NCBI GenBank assembly: GCA_038501785.1
Contig: JBAMJR010000168.1
Span: forward strand, 930,501-994,500
Direction: 5' to 3'
From: Myoxocephalus aenaeus
Taxonomy: Eukaryota > Chordata > Actinopteri > Perciformes > Cottidae
Length of the DNA: 64,000 bases
Below, piece after piece: positions 13,239-22,727 of this stretch. A program made the translations under genes and the position numbers. The notes under the pieces were generated by a model that saw only the letters and a list, made by a program, of their open reading frames with translations, was not told the DNA's origin and made no database searches. How positions within the stretch are numbered: the first letter of the stretch is position 1; the number at the start of each line of letters is the position of its first letter.

Positions 13239-16200
13239 GGACCAGGTGGCGGTGGGCGTGTTCGTAGCTGGGCAGCGCTCCTTCACCTATCAGCTCCGTG
13301 TCGAACAGCTCCGTGATCAGAACGTTGGCCTTCGTTTGCATGTCTCCGTCTGCGGTCAGTTACAAAGACACGACACAGATCTCATCAAAATGGACAAACA
13401 TCCATTTTGAAAGATATAAAAAAGCGGCCCGTGTTCCCACAGAGCAGCGCAGCGCGTGACCTGGGCCCACGGTGACGTCGGTGGAGTGTTTGTTGATGAT
13501 CTTGATCTTGTCGGAGAAGCCGTTCTTCTCCACGATGCGCTGCGCCGCCTCGGCCATGGGCTTGAAGACCTGCGACGCAAAAGAGATGGAGGTAAGAGCC
13601 GAGGCGGTCTGGAAACGCGGCTGTGTACTTTCATGTCATAAAAGAACAACCATGGATGGCGCTGACAGAATATTGTTTGCAGGCGTCAAGGAATTCTCCA
13701 ACAACTTGCTGTCGTGGTGGTTTTCAATACGAGAGTTGTGTCTTATAAATAAAAGAGGAAATGATCACCCCCTGAAAATCTGTTTTCCTTTCTACTTCAA
13801 GACCCCATGACATTACTGATGTGTAGGGTCGCCAACGAAACCCGGTTCTGAACGGAAGCCGTTCTAAAGGAGTAAAAACCTGGAGTACTCAGAGTTAAGG
13901 GTTCTGCTGTCTGTACTTTATCGGTTCCAGACGTCCTCGTCTCAGACCTCCTCTGTGTAAAACACTGCTTCTAGACCTGGTGTGATCAAGTTACTTTTTA
14001 AAAGAACTTTAAGAGACGACGCACGTCTTTGAAGAGCAGATACCACACAGTAACAATGCCCAGTCCTCCTCCAGCACACAGAGAAGAGCATCTCTACCTC
14101 CACAGCGTAGCAGAAGTCGGCTCCAGCCGTGACGGCCATCATGGACAGGAGGCCGGTTCCCGTCCCGATGTCCAGCACGACGACCCTCTGGCCGCGGGCC
14201 TGGACTCTGGCCACGGCGGCCCGGATGCCCCGGTAGTACTTCTGGTTCTGGAGGCAGAAAGGACGACAGCGGCGTCAACGCACAAGACGAGCGCGCCGCA
14301 GACAGACAGGTGTTCTTTGTGAGATCGCCAGATGTGTAGATGTTTTAATCAGAGAACTATTCGTCACGTGATCGTGCACGACGTCGTCGATGACGTCATT
14401 TTAAAGTAGTTTTTTCAAGCGGAGCCACATTTATATTGTTGTTACGACAGGTCAGCTGCCGTAAATCAGTTTTATGATCATAGTATGGATTTTTGGATAA
14501 TGTGGGCCTTGTTGTAGACTTAATAATTACAATATACAATACTGCTGTACGATACTGAATATTAATTTGCTTCTACTACATTTCACTTCATAATATATTA
14601 CACTTATATACATAATATGTATAACGTAACAACCTTTTTTATTTTTATTTAAAAAACGTTTTGATAAATTGTTTTAAATTATAATAAATAGGATATATAT
14701 ATTTATTTTCATTATTTTAGCTGATTGTTTAAATTACTATAAAGTAATTATTTTGTAGTATATTTTGTTTCAAAACCAGCAAAATCATACATAAATAAAA
14801 TTTATGAGAAACAAAAAAGTACAACGAGGTTGTTTGAAGGATGTATAGAGAGAACGAGGCTCAGCTGACTTAACTAAAATTATAAATATGATTTTTTTTC
14901 TTTATTCAACAATTGTACATTGTTTCATAAAGTGCCGATAAGAAACGGCAAAATACATTTAAATAAATGTAAACTAACATGCCAGGGGGCCAAACGAGTG
15001 CCGTTCTCAGTAAGAAAAAGAAAAAGAAAAAAAAGAAACATGCACTTTATTAATCCCCTTGGGGAAATTCTTCTCTGCATTTGACCCATCCCTGGATAGG
15101 GAGCAGTGGGCAGCCCTGTGAGGCGCAGTTGAGGGTTAAGTGTCTTGCTCAGGGACACTTCGACATGTGAGATATGGGGGGACTGGGGATCGAACCGGCT
15201 ACCTTGTGGTTGCGGGACGACCACTCTGGGCTGTCTCTCTAAACTAAAAGGGAACTACATCTGTTTGGTTTGTGTCGACTTTTGACACACACACCCTGGA
15301 CACGTTTACGAACACAACCGCCGTCAGCTGTTAAAGCGACTGACTGTCAGTCGGCTGCAGTCATCAGAAACCGACGTCGCTTCACGTGACGCTTCAGAGG
15401 AAAGGACGTCTCATGGCTCTTAAAACATGTTTTAGTGAGGGAAACGGGGATGCAATTTAGAGACTTGGGATGCACCCCGGGGATGAAGACTTGGGATTCC
15501 CCCCCGGGGATGAAGACTTGAGATGCACCCAGGGGATGAAGACTTGGGATGCACCCAGGGGATGAAGACTTGGGATCCCCCCCCCCGGGGATGAAGTCAT
15601 TCACTCACCCGGTCATGGTCATGCAGCATATCCGCATAGCAGGACCTAAAAGATGAACAGGACAACAGCTTCAGATGGACCAGTGTTGCTGTGACTCGTG
15701 CTCTAGTTTGCAGCTGACTTTATTATTATTATCATCATCATCATCATCATCATCAGCAGCAATATTATACGGTACTGTTAGATGAAGACAAAACACAAAC
15801 TGATGAAACTCCAGCAGGTTGTTGACGCTTAGCTTTTCTTTTACACAATGGGTGAATTGTTATTAAACTTCAGGGGTCTTTGTGGTCTGTGGGAGAATTC
15901 AGCCTCAGTGAGGTTTCAAAACTAAAACAATACAAATAGCATCGTTTACACCAGTATAACATGTACTATAATGAAGTAATAGTACTTAGTGTTGTCTGTG
16001 TGAATATAGAATAGTATATGATGAGGAAAGACAACATTACATATCAACATATACAGTCTAGTTTCAGGTTTAATATAGTAGTGATAGTACATGGCAGTAT
16101 GCTCATCTTGTAACGGTCATAACGTGTCTTGGTCACGTGCATAGACGGCATATAACGCTGTGCGGCTCGGAGCTAACGTTAGCATTGGCATTACCTGGCT

Positions 16201-16289
16201 ATCTCCTGGTGATAGTCGTACTCCTCGCTCTCCTCCACCCAGTCCAGAGCTCCGGTGCTCGGGTTGGCTCTTCCGCAGAAGGTCTTCAT
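5982..16289 (-). CDS. prmt7: Protein arginine N-methyltransferase 7, 17 coding exons
   Basis: Exons in transcript order: 16195-16289, 15609-15645, 14098-14247, 13461-13569, 13237-13349, 12466-12695, 11636-11816, 10738-10865, 10518-10656, 10352-10435, 9781-9828, 9617-9706, 8158-8319, 7828-7902, 6994-7154, 6806-6902, 5982-6134. Phases join to 683 aa; human is 692. PRMT7 has two tandem methyltransferase modules. Module 1 has the SAM-binding motif VLDIGTGTGLLSMM (about residues 68-81) and the double-E loop TELFDTELIGEG (E144, D147, E153). Module 2 is degenerate but clear (SVCLGVSDGSLL, GEPFFSSSLLPWH). The family makes monomethyl-arginine on histones and other proteins. Exon 2 is only 37 nt. The exon 5 donor sits inside a GT microsatellite. 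Introns hold several transposons and two R450 copies. Confidence 0.97.
6152..6587 (+). repeat. R450 dispersed repeat, copy b
   Basis: Full-length copy (CAGGGTTC...GAACCCTG) in the last prmt7 intron, 17 bp from the final exon. The flanking sequence 6588-6735 is shared with the flank of copy d (24530-24664), so more than the repeat was duplicated between the two sites. Confidence 0.9.
9172..9574. mobile_element. MITE-like element in prmt7 intron
   Basis: Begins TAGGGCTGGGCAAG and ends with degenerate CGTTGCCCAGCAC, giving imperfect terminal inverted repeats about 400 bp apart. GATTAATCGGGATTACAA-type sequence lies near the right end, typical of a common teleost MITE. Target duplications are not clear. 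It ends about 40 bp before exon 9617-9706. Confidence 0.65.
9873..10319 (+). repeat. R450 dispersed repeat, copy c
   Basis: Full-length copy with both ends (CAGGGTTC at 9873, GAACCCTG ending 10319), lying between prmt7 exons 9781-9828 and 10352-10435. It ends 33 bp from the exon 10352 donor. Confidence 0.9.
11184..11300. repeat. Short dispersed AT-rich repeat, copy 1
   Basis: Shares the GGAAGCCCATTTCCG segment and TATAATTATGAGATAATG units with 21985-22110, in opposite orientation. Both copies also share a GCGCTTCAGTGACGCTGT-like stretch. Family unknown; probably a small MITE. Confidence 0.5.
11885..12455. mobile_element. Diverged hAT MITE, same family as 48848-49346
   Basis: Both ends carry GTATACC / GGCGGTAT-related motifs (ATATACCAGTTTAAAATTTCC at the left; ATACCGTGAAACC and GGCCATAGCGCCCAGGCCT at the right) that match, in reverse order, the intact copy at 48848-49346. 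This copy is older and its ends are eroded. It sits in prmt7 between exons 11636-11816 and 12466-12695. Confidence 0.6.
13194..13236. repeat. (CA)n microsatellite at prmt7 exon 5 donor
   Basis: About 21 CA units with one interruption. On the minus strand the exon 5 donor reads CAG|GTGTGTGT, so the microsatellite itself supplies the 5' splice site (donor at 13235-13236). Confidence 0.9.
14340..14980. other. AT-rich intron segment, no gene seen
   Basis: Intron of prmt7 between exons 14098-14247 and 15609-15645. Strongly AT-rich from about 14520 to 14970, with no exon-like ORF and no recognised repeat ends. Confidence 0.5.
14990..15232 (-). mobile_element. tRNA-derived SINE remnant
   Basis: On the minus strand the element contains a pol III B-box-like GGTTCGATCCC near 15185-15195. 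A conserved teleost SINE body follows (CAAGACACTTAACCC, GGGTCAAATGCAGAGAAGAATTTCCCC), ending in AATAAAGTGCATG and a T-rich tail near 15035. B box, order and tail fit a tRNA-type SINE inserted in the prmt7 intron. Recognition is from memory of fish repeats. Confidence 0.7.
15440..15600. repeat. ~31-bp minisatellite next to prmt7 exon 2
   Basis: Five imperfect copies of a unit containing GGGGATGAAGACTTGGGATGC and a C-run. The array ends within 10 bp of the prmt7 exon 2 donor (exon 15609-15645), so array length directly alters sequence beside a 37-nt exon. Confidence 0.8.
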
Positions 16290-16460
16290 GGCTGCTAACC
16301 CCGTTACAGCCCCCCAGAACACTGCGCGCGGGTCTAAAGTTGAGTTTACACTACTGATGCAGCGTTGCACCGATGGAGGCCGCCATCTTTGAACGTGACG
16401 TCACACGCTCTAGGTCACGCGGAACATCTCGCAGTTGTTTTGGTTGGGCGGGGCTTGGGT
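16290..16460 (-). promoter_or_regulatory. prmt7: Probable prmt7 promoter / 5' UTR
   Basis: Immediately upstream of the prmt7 ATG (complement of 16287-16289). The stretch is richer in CG dinucleotides than its surroundings and contains GATGGCGGCC-like sequence (16375-16390, minus strand) and GTGACGTCA at about 16396-16404 (CRE-like). No TATA box. Position-based inference. Confidence 0.45.
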
Positions 16461-16779
16461 GAGCGTCTTTGGCCATGTGTGTTTCCATGTTTGTTACTAA
16501 ATGGTTGGACTCCATGTTGTCCATGATTATGTGATCAGATTATCAATTATGACTCATTATACATATCTGTGCTTTGCCTTGTACAAGGTTTTATAGATCT
16601 TCACGAGTCTGAGAGGAAGCATCAAACCCTCCAGACAGATGGAGATGGATGGATGAATTTCAGAGAAGGGGAATAAGTTCAATAAATAATTCAGTTAACA
16701 AATGTGTTGACTTTGCATTTTACTCGGTTCTTAAACGTAGTCAATGGAAGGACAACATATGAGGGGCCGTTTAGGCCAT

Positions 16780-16890
16780 AACTACTGAAACGCTCTCACA
16801 CATACTACTGAAACGCTCTCACACATACTACTGAAACGCTCGTACATTCACTACTGAAACGCTCTCACACTCACTACTGAAACACTTACA
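16780..16890. repeat. Left subterminal array of the foldback element
   Basis: Five units of ACTACTGAAACGCTC plus a spacer, in inverse orientation to the long right array. Much shorter than its partner, so the two ends are highly asymmetric. Confidence 0.85.
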
Positions 16891-17190
16891 CATACATACA
16901 TACTCTGTAAAACTATTCACGCTCATATATAAATGTAAATAATAAATGTATGTATGCTCTTACATGAGGATGTGCAAGCGTCTCACATGTATTCATACAA
17001 GTCATTTCAGTAGTGACCGTGAGAGTGTTTCAATAGTGAATGTACGAGCGTTTCAGTAGTATGTATGAAAGACATCTCACTAGCATACGGAAGGTACTTC
17101 GGTTAAACCGGAAGGCGGAAGCAAAGAGTGCATGTTTTGAACAGCGACAACGCGCCAATCTTAGCCCGCAATTAATATATTTTTTTGTGA

Positions 17191-17733
17191 TTGAATATGA
17201 AGGTGCAACTTCTATATATTTTGATCAGTCTGCAGGCCTTATTCGTAATTGGCAATCGCGATGACATCGTTGATTTTTTCAATAGGGTGCTGCGCTGCGT
17301 TCAATGCCTACAGCAAGACCCAGGAGAAGATAGATGTTTTAGAGAGCTTGATGACCACACCATTACCCTAAATTCTATGTTGTCTATGGTTCGCTCTAGG
17401 GAAGGACCTGATGGAGAGACGGTTGTTTTTTTGGAGTCAATATGTTTTTGTTTTAATAGGTTTGGTGACTTTAGAACTAGAAGAAGAGATCAAGAAAACT
17501 GTCTTCCTCCGATTCCACCTACAGCCAGAAATGGCCTTCCATGTCGCCCACGATATGATTTAACAATTGAGCAATTTAACCAGTGCATGGGACTCGGTTT
17601 TAACTGGCAGGGAATTGCTTCTTTTTTTGGAATTAGCCGTCGGACTGTGTTCAGACATAGGCAACGTCTTGGTGTCACTGCGGTCAGGCCAGCCTCCACT
17701 TCGAAAAACACAGTCGGGCCAGCCCGCACATAG
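17191..17733 (+). CDS. 180-aa ORF with helix-turn-helix, N-terminal part of an integrase-like transposase
   Basis: The first ~85 aa are hydrophobic/cysteine-bearing helices (VDFFNRVLRCVQCLQQDPGE). Residues about 110-165 contain GLPCRPRYDLTIEQFNQC, then GFNWQGIASFFGISRRTVFRHR. This matches from memory the G-RPRY-[ILT]-x-EQ ... GF ... IA ... [LF]GIS ... T-[VL]-x-R module that precedes an rve-like integrase core in uncharacterised fish proteins. The frame stops after that module and no DDE core follows, so it is either a truncated transposase or a stand-alone DNA-binding protein that could bind the subterminal repeats. The first ~50 codons are duplicated in inverted orientation at 18040-18192 with one D/E difference before divergence. 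Start codon uncertain; expression unknown. Confidence 0.55.
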   Translation: MNMKVQLLYILISLQALFVIGNRDDIVDFFNRVLRCVQCLQQDPGEDRCFRELDDHTITLNSMLSMVRSREGPDGETVVFLESICFCFNRFGDFRTRRRDQENCLPPIPPTARNGLPCRPRYDLTIEQFNQCMGLGFNWQGIASFFGISRRTVFRHRQRLGVTAVRPASTSKNTVGPART

Positions 17734-18039
17734 ATTGTCGGGACGCGTTTATACTAGGCATTACGGTACGAGTGTGTACAAACTGACTTCAAAATAAGAG
17801 GACTCTTCCGATGAAGGCAATTTCAAAATAAAAGCTTGTTGAAAGGAAATTACCATAATTCCACTTCATGTTAATAGTAGACTATCAATCAAGGCATGTT
17901 GATGTTTAATTACAAAATAAAAGCCCTTCAAAATCCCCTCCTTTAGCTGACTATCAATTTATGAGGCAATTTATGTCTACTTTCAGATTAGATATGAAAA
18001 GAAATGACTCTTGTTATGAACTAATTCCACTTCCGGCTC

Positions 18040-18343
18040 TCTAAAACATCTCTCTTCTCCTGGGTCTTGCTGTAGGCATTGAACACAGCGCAGCACCCTA
18101 TTGAAAAAATCAACGATGTCATCGCGATTGCCAATTACGAATAAGGCCTGCAGACTGATCAAAATATATAGAAGTTGCACCTTCATATTCAATCACAAAA
18201 AAATATATTAATTGCGGGCTAAGATTGGCGCGTTGTCGCTGTTCAAAACATGCACTCTTTGCTTCCGCCTTCCGGTTTAACCGAAGTACCTTCCGTATGC
18301 TAGTGAGATGTCTTTCATACATACTACTGAAACGCTCGTACAT
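18040..18343 (-). pseudogene. Inverted partial copy of the HTH ORF 5' end
   Basis: Minus-strand translation repeats the start of the ORF at 17191 and the overlapping reading frame upstream of it (17040-17264) almost residue for residue. Homology ends at about 18040, where the ORF diverges and stops. This is the right inner arm of the foldback structure. Confidence 0.8.
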
Positions 18344-18701
18344 TCACTATTGAAACACTCTCACGGTCACTACTGAAATGACTTGTATGAATACATGTGA
18401 GACGCTTGCACATCCTCATGTAAGAGCATACATACATATAACTGAAAAACTTATACATACACATTTATTATTTACATTTATATATGAGCGTGAATAGGTT
18501 TACAGAGTATGTATGTATGTGTAAGTGTTTCAGTAGTGAGTGTAAGAGCGTTTCAGTAGTGAATGTACGAGTGTTTCATTAGTATGTGTGAGAGCGTTTC
18601 ATTAGTATGTGTGAGAGCGTTTCAGTAGTGAGTGTGAGAGCGTTTCAGTAGTGAGTGTGAGAGCGTTTCAGTAGTGAGTGTGAGAGTGTTTCAGTAGTGA
18701 G

Positions 18702-19221
18702 CAGTGGCGGCTGGTGACATTTTTTTGTGGGGGGGCGCAGTTGGGCGGCGCGGTTTAAATAGCACTCCACAATGAGAAGAAAAGAGGTTTGGAGTAGAAT
18801 ATTCTAAAAAACAAAGCTTTATTTCAAGAAAACACAATGCTCAACACTGTCCAATAACAACTATCAACAAACTAACTTTGGGCATGAGAGGTTCAGAGCA
18901 GAATGGTTTAAGAAACATTCAATGTGGTGGCCAGAGCAACTTCAGTGAATACATTGACGTAGCATTCAAACTGGGGGCCCTGCAGTAAGGTGGCACTGGT
19001 GAGGTGGTCTTTGAAGGCAAAGCGTTCCCTGGTGTGTCCAAGTATGGTGTCACAAACCTACAGATAAATATAGAGAGAGAGACAGAGACAGTAAGATAAG
19101 TTGTGGGGAAATATCTACTACAAACAGGCTTCATACTACAGACAAAAAACTATGTTTTGTGTGTCTTGATGGCTCAGCAACATAGACAAAAGGCCAGGAG
19201 CCACCTTGATGGCTGTAGCTA

Positions 19222-19253
<32 letters not shown>

Positions 19254-20161
19254 GGTTGAATTTGTTTTTTAGATAAAGTTATAGCCTGATATGACATCCA
19301 CCCAAATCTAGCAATGTCCAACATGTGTTCTGCTGTGGGAAAGATAAAACATTAAACTCTAACACAGGCATCTGCTGATTTTGACACTCACCTCTGCAGC
19401 AATCCTTCAAGCTCATCTTCCTTCACAGCCCGGCGCTTCCTCGGCTGCTTAGAGCCACTGCACACGGAGCCTCCAGCTAGCAGCTCCGGTTAGCATGTAG
19501 CTTGGTGCATGTAGCTTCACTGCTTTGCTGCTGAATATTTAAATCCGGACGTTCGGGTCCCAACTCTTTCAGCCTCTTCTTGTCAACATCTGATCGTGGA
19601 TTGAAAGGTGTTTCGCGTAGAGATACCACAGAGTTTTCAGTCGCCATACTAACATAATCAAAGTCTCTGCTAGCTGTGTTGCTTGCGTAGCTACGTGGGA
19701 GCTATATGGGGTGTGAGGGAATGATAAAGGTCTCTGATTGGACGAATAGTCCAACCACGTTGCAATAAGAAACGATGTCATTGGCTAGGGCGCAGATTCG
19801 TGCGCCCGAAGATTCACGTTTCATCCGCCAATGAGAAGCTGTCCTTGCCGTCACGAGGGTGAAATGTTTGTTAGCTTTCCATAGACACACATTTGGCCGG
19901 CGCCCCGAGAGGGGAGGGGCTTTTCTCAGTAATGATGAATGGCGATATATTATATTTAACTTAAGTGGTTGTTGACAGGGGCTTACGGTCTCCCACACAC
20001 ATTTAGCGCGTCAACACGGTATATTTCTTATTTAAATTATTTGATATATAATGTTTTTTGACAGTATATATTAATATTTTTTTCTTCTTCTTTTTTTTTT
20101 TTCATCGCAAAACTTTAGGAGGGGCGGCGCCCTAGCGCCCTCTATTGACGCACCGCCACTG
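18702..20161 (-). mobile_element. hAT element nested in the subterminal array, perfect 8-bp TSD
   Basis: Termini CAGTGGCGGC... / ...CCGCCACTG, flanked by identical gtagtgag at 18694-18701 and 20162-20169. 1,460 bp. On the minus strand there are exon-like remnants. One around 19390-19450 ends in a good donor (PRKRRAVKEDELEGLLQ then GTGAGTG). Another after an acceptor near 19059 reads TILGHTRERFAFKDHL and LLQGPQFECYVNVF and stops near 18915, resembling the C-terminal part of a fish hAT-type transposase. A (CA)n tract lies at 19226-19250. An internally deleted, non-autonomous copy. Confidence 0.88.
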
Positions 20162-20995
20162 GTAGTGAGTGTGAGAGCGTTTCAGTAGTGAGTGTGAGAG
20201 CGTTTCAGTAGTGAGTGTGAGAGCGTTTCAGTAGTGAGTGTGAGAGCGTTTCAGTAGTGAGTGTGAGAGCGTTTCAGTAGTGAGTGTGAGAGCGTTTCAG
20301 TAGTGAGTGTGAGAGCGTTTCAGTAGTGAGTGTGAGAGCGTTTCAGTAGTGAGTGTGAGAGCGTTTCAGTAGTGAGTGTGAGAGCGTTTCAGTAGTGAGT
20401 GTGAGAGCGTTTCAGTAGTGAGTGTGAGAGCGTTTCAGTAGTATGAGTGAGAGCGTTTCAGTAGTGAGTGTGAGAGCGTTTCAGTAGTATGTGTGAGAGC
20501 ATTTCAGTAGTATGAGTGAGAGTGTTTCAGTAGTGAGTGTGAGAGCGTTTCAGTAGTGAGTGTGAGAGCGTTTCAGTAGTATGTGTGAGAGCGTTTCAGT
20601 AGTATGTGTGAGAGCGTTTCAGTAGTATGTGTGAGAGCGTTTCAGTAGTATGTGTGAGAGCGTTTCAGTAGTATGTGTGAGAGCGTTTCAGTAGTGAGTG
20701 TGAGAGCGTTTCAGTAGTGAGTGTGAGAGCGTTTCAGTAGTATGTGTGAGAGCGTTTCAGTAGTATGTGTGAGAGCGTTTCAGTAGTGAGTGTGAGAGCG
20801 TTTCAGTAGTGAGTGTGAGAGCGTTTCAGTAGTATGTGTGAGAGCGTTTCAGTAGTGAGTGTGAGAGCGTTTCAGTAGTATGTGTGAGAGCGTTTCAGTA
20901 GTATGTGTGAGAGCGTTTCAGTAGTATGTGTGAGAGCGTTTCAGTAGTATGTGTGAGAGCGTTTCAGTAGTATGTGTGAGAGCGTTTCAGTAGTT
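20162..20995. repeat. Right subterminal array, ~40 units of 21 bp
   Basis: Near-identical GTGAGAGCGTTTCAGTAGTGA units with a TATGTGT / GAGTGT variant interspersed. It continues the array 18525-18701, from which it was separated by the nested hAT insertion. Uniformity suggests recent amplification or gene conversion. Confidence 0.95.
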
Positions 20996-21017
20996 ATGGC
21001 CTAAACGGCCCCTCATA

Positions 21018-21423
21018 ACAACAAAGTACTTTGTGTGTACATCTATTAGCTGCACTTATATTAGCATCCCTCACAGGCTGTAACTGTAATGTTGACAATT
21101 GCTATCTACGGATAGTAGATAATGTCAAGTTTTAATTTCTCTCCTGGACTGAAACGGGAAACCAAAGAAAACGTTCAGAAATATGAAATGAGACACAGGA
21201 CCAGAAAAGTTACTGATCTAGATCTCGTTCTTTGTCTGAGATCGATATACAGGTTCACTGTTTCAAACACATCATTTGTTCATTTCAGATTATACTCCAT
21301 ATTAGATATGGAACACATCTTCATCACATGGGAACTCCTCCTCACACAATTCCAGATGTGAGTAGTGTGTGTTCGGTTGTTGATTTGCTGGAGTCTGAGG
21401 TCTGAGAGGCATGATAATCACAT
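21018..21423. other. Spacer between the foldback element and the 33-bp minisatellite
   Basis: No gene recognised. A single diverged unit of the following minisatellite is present at about 21310-21345 (CATCTTCATCACATGGGAAC). Confidence 0.4.
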
Positions 21424-21846
21424 GGAAACTCCTTGAACACACACTCTTCATCACATGGGAAACCCTTGAACACACACTCTTCATCACATGGGAACTCCTT
21501 GAACACACACTCTTCATCACATGGGAAACCCTTGAACACACACTCTTCATCACATGGAAACTCCTTGAACACACACTCTTCATCACATGGGAACTCCTTG
21601 AACACACACTCTTCATCACATGGGAACTCCTTGAACACACACTCTTCATCACATGGGAAACCCTTGAACACACACTCTTCATCACATGGGAACTCCTTGA
21701 ACACACACTCTTCATCACATGGAAACTCCTTGAACACACACTCTTCATCACATGGAAACTCCTTGAACGCACACTCTTCATCACATGGAAACTCCTTGAA
21801 CACACACTCTTCATCACATGGAAACTCCTTGAACACACACTCTTCC
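21424..21846. repeat. 33-bp minisatellite, about 13 copies
   Basis: Unit CTTCATCACATGGGAACTCC plus TTGAACACACACT. Because 33 is divisible by three, long reading frames stay open on both strands (HTLFITWELLE on plus, CVFKEFPCDEE on minus). No start context, splice sites or known domain support coding. Confidence 0.93.
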
Positions 21847-21984
21847 AGGCAGACCTGAACCTTCTCCAGGTCCACAGGGTGATGACACGAGGGCGTCCAC
21901 GAGGTGATGGGGAGTTGTGGACTGACGTCAAGACAACCTCATTAAGTTCTTTCTAGGAGGCAAATAATATTCAGTCACAAAGAG

Positions 21985-22110
21985 TATATGACAAAAATGC
22001 CATTACAGCGTCACTGAAGCGCATTTTTATCTCATAATTATGACTTCATTATCTCATAATTATGACTTCATTATCTCATAATTTATTGACGGAAACGGGC
22101 TTCCGTAGTC
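21985..22110. repeat. Short dispersed AT-rich repeat, copy 2
   Basis: Reverse copy of 11184-11300, with triplicated TATCTCATAATTATGACTTC units and the GGGCTTCCG segment at the end. Confidence 0.5.
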
Positions 22111-22144
22111 CCAGTACAGTCCCAGAAGTTAGCTTGACAAAGCT

Positions 22145-22150
22145 TTTATT
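22145..22150 (-). terminator. exoc3l1: Candidate exoc3l1 poly(A) signal
   Basis: TTTATT (AATAAA on minus) about 1.4 kb beyond the exoc3l1 stop. The 3' UTR would then include the MITE at 22728-23147. Closer signals cannot be excluded. Confidence 0.4.
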
Positions 22151-22727
22151 GAAGCATACGTTTACAATATGATATATAGAGGTTGGCACTGAACCAGAAC
22201 AAAATAAATATCCTTTGACATAAGGAAGCGGCAGAAAATACATAAATACAATAAATATTTTTGAAAAATCGGATTAACAATACCAATATGAACAGCAATA
22301 AAAGTTGAAATTGTACAAAAATAAATGCATAAAAACAAGTTCAGGAATAATAGATTTTAAGGGTAATTAAAGTAATGAATTATCCGCCCAAGTTCTTCAG
22401 GTCGGATGGTTTACAGTCCAGGAGCCTCACTGGGGTCAGGGGTCAGAAAGGTGTCACACGGTCCTGATTAAATATCTCCAATAGGTGCTGTTGGGTCAGA
22501 AAAACCTTTCAGCAGCAACATAAAGCCATGTGGATGGAAATGCTGTCTCCTGAAATGCAGCGAAGGTGAAAGAGGAGCGTTTGCTAAGGAGAAAGTAGTC
22601 GATGGTCACAGAGACACGTGGAAGATATCGCTGGACGCCGACCTTGCTGGAATTAGCGATTAGCGATGTCACGTGATCCCGCGGGAAAGTGCGGGATCAC
22701 GTGCCACGAGAAAAATCCCTCCCGTAA

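Larger units (their letters stand above)
16760..21015. mobile_element. Foldback DNA transposon with integrase-type HTH ORF and long subterminal arrays
   Basis: The ends are inverted repeats TGAGGGGCCGTTTAGGCC / GGCCTAAACGGCCCCTCA, flanked by TA on both sides (16758-16759, 21016-21017), which fits a TA target duplication. Inside each end are tandem ~21-bp units (GTGAGAGCGTTTCAGTAGT): about five at the left (16780-16890) and more than 40 at the right. Inner arms at about 16905-17348 and 18040-18510 are near-identical inverted copies, so the whole element can fold back on itself. A central unique part (17349-18039) carries most of a 180-codon ORF. A separate hAT element (18702-20161) is nested in the right array. 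No catalytic core is present, so it is non-autonomous as it stands. Superfamily not assigned. Confidence 0.85.

Noticed and set aside
20162..20995. Possible CRISPR-like regular repeat array
   Set aside because: Units are directly tandem with no unique spacers, in a vertebrate genome and inside a transposon end.
21302..21956. ORFs of 141-209 codons on both strands
   Set aside because: Translation of a 33-bp tandem repeat; frame is preserved because the unit is a multiple of three.
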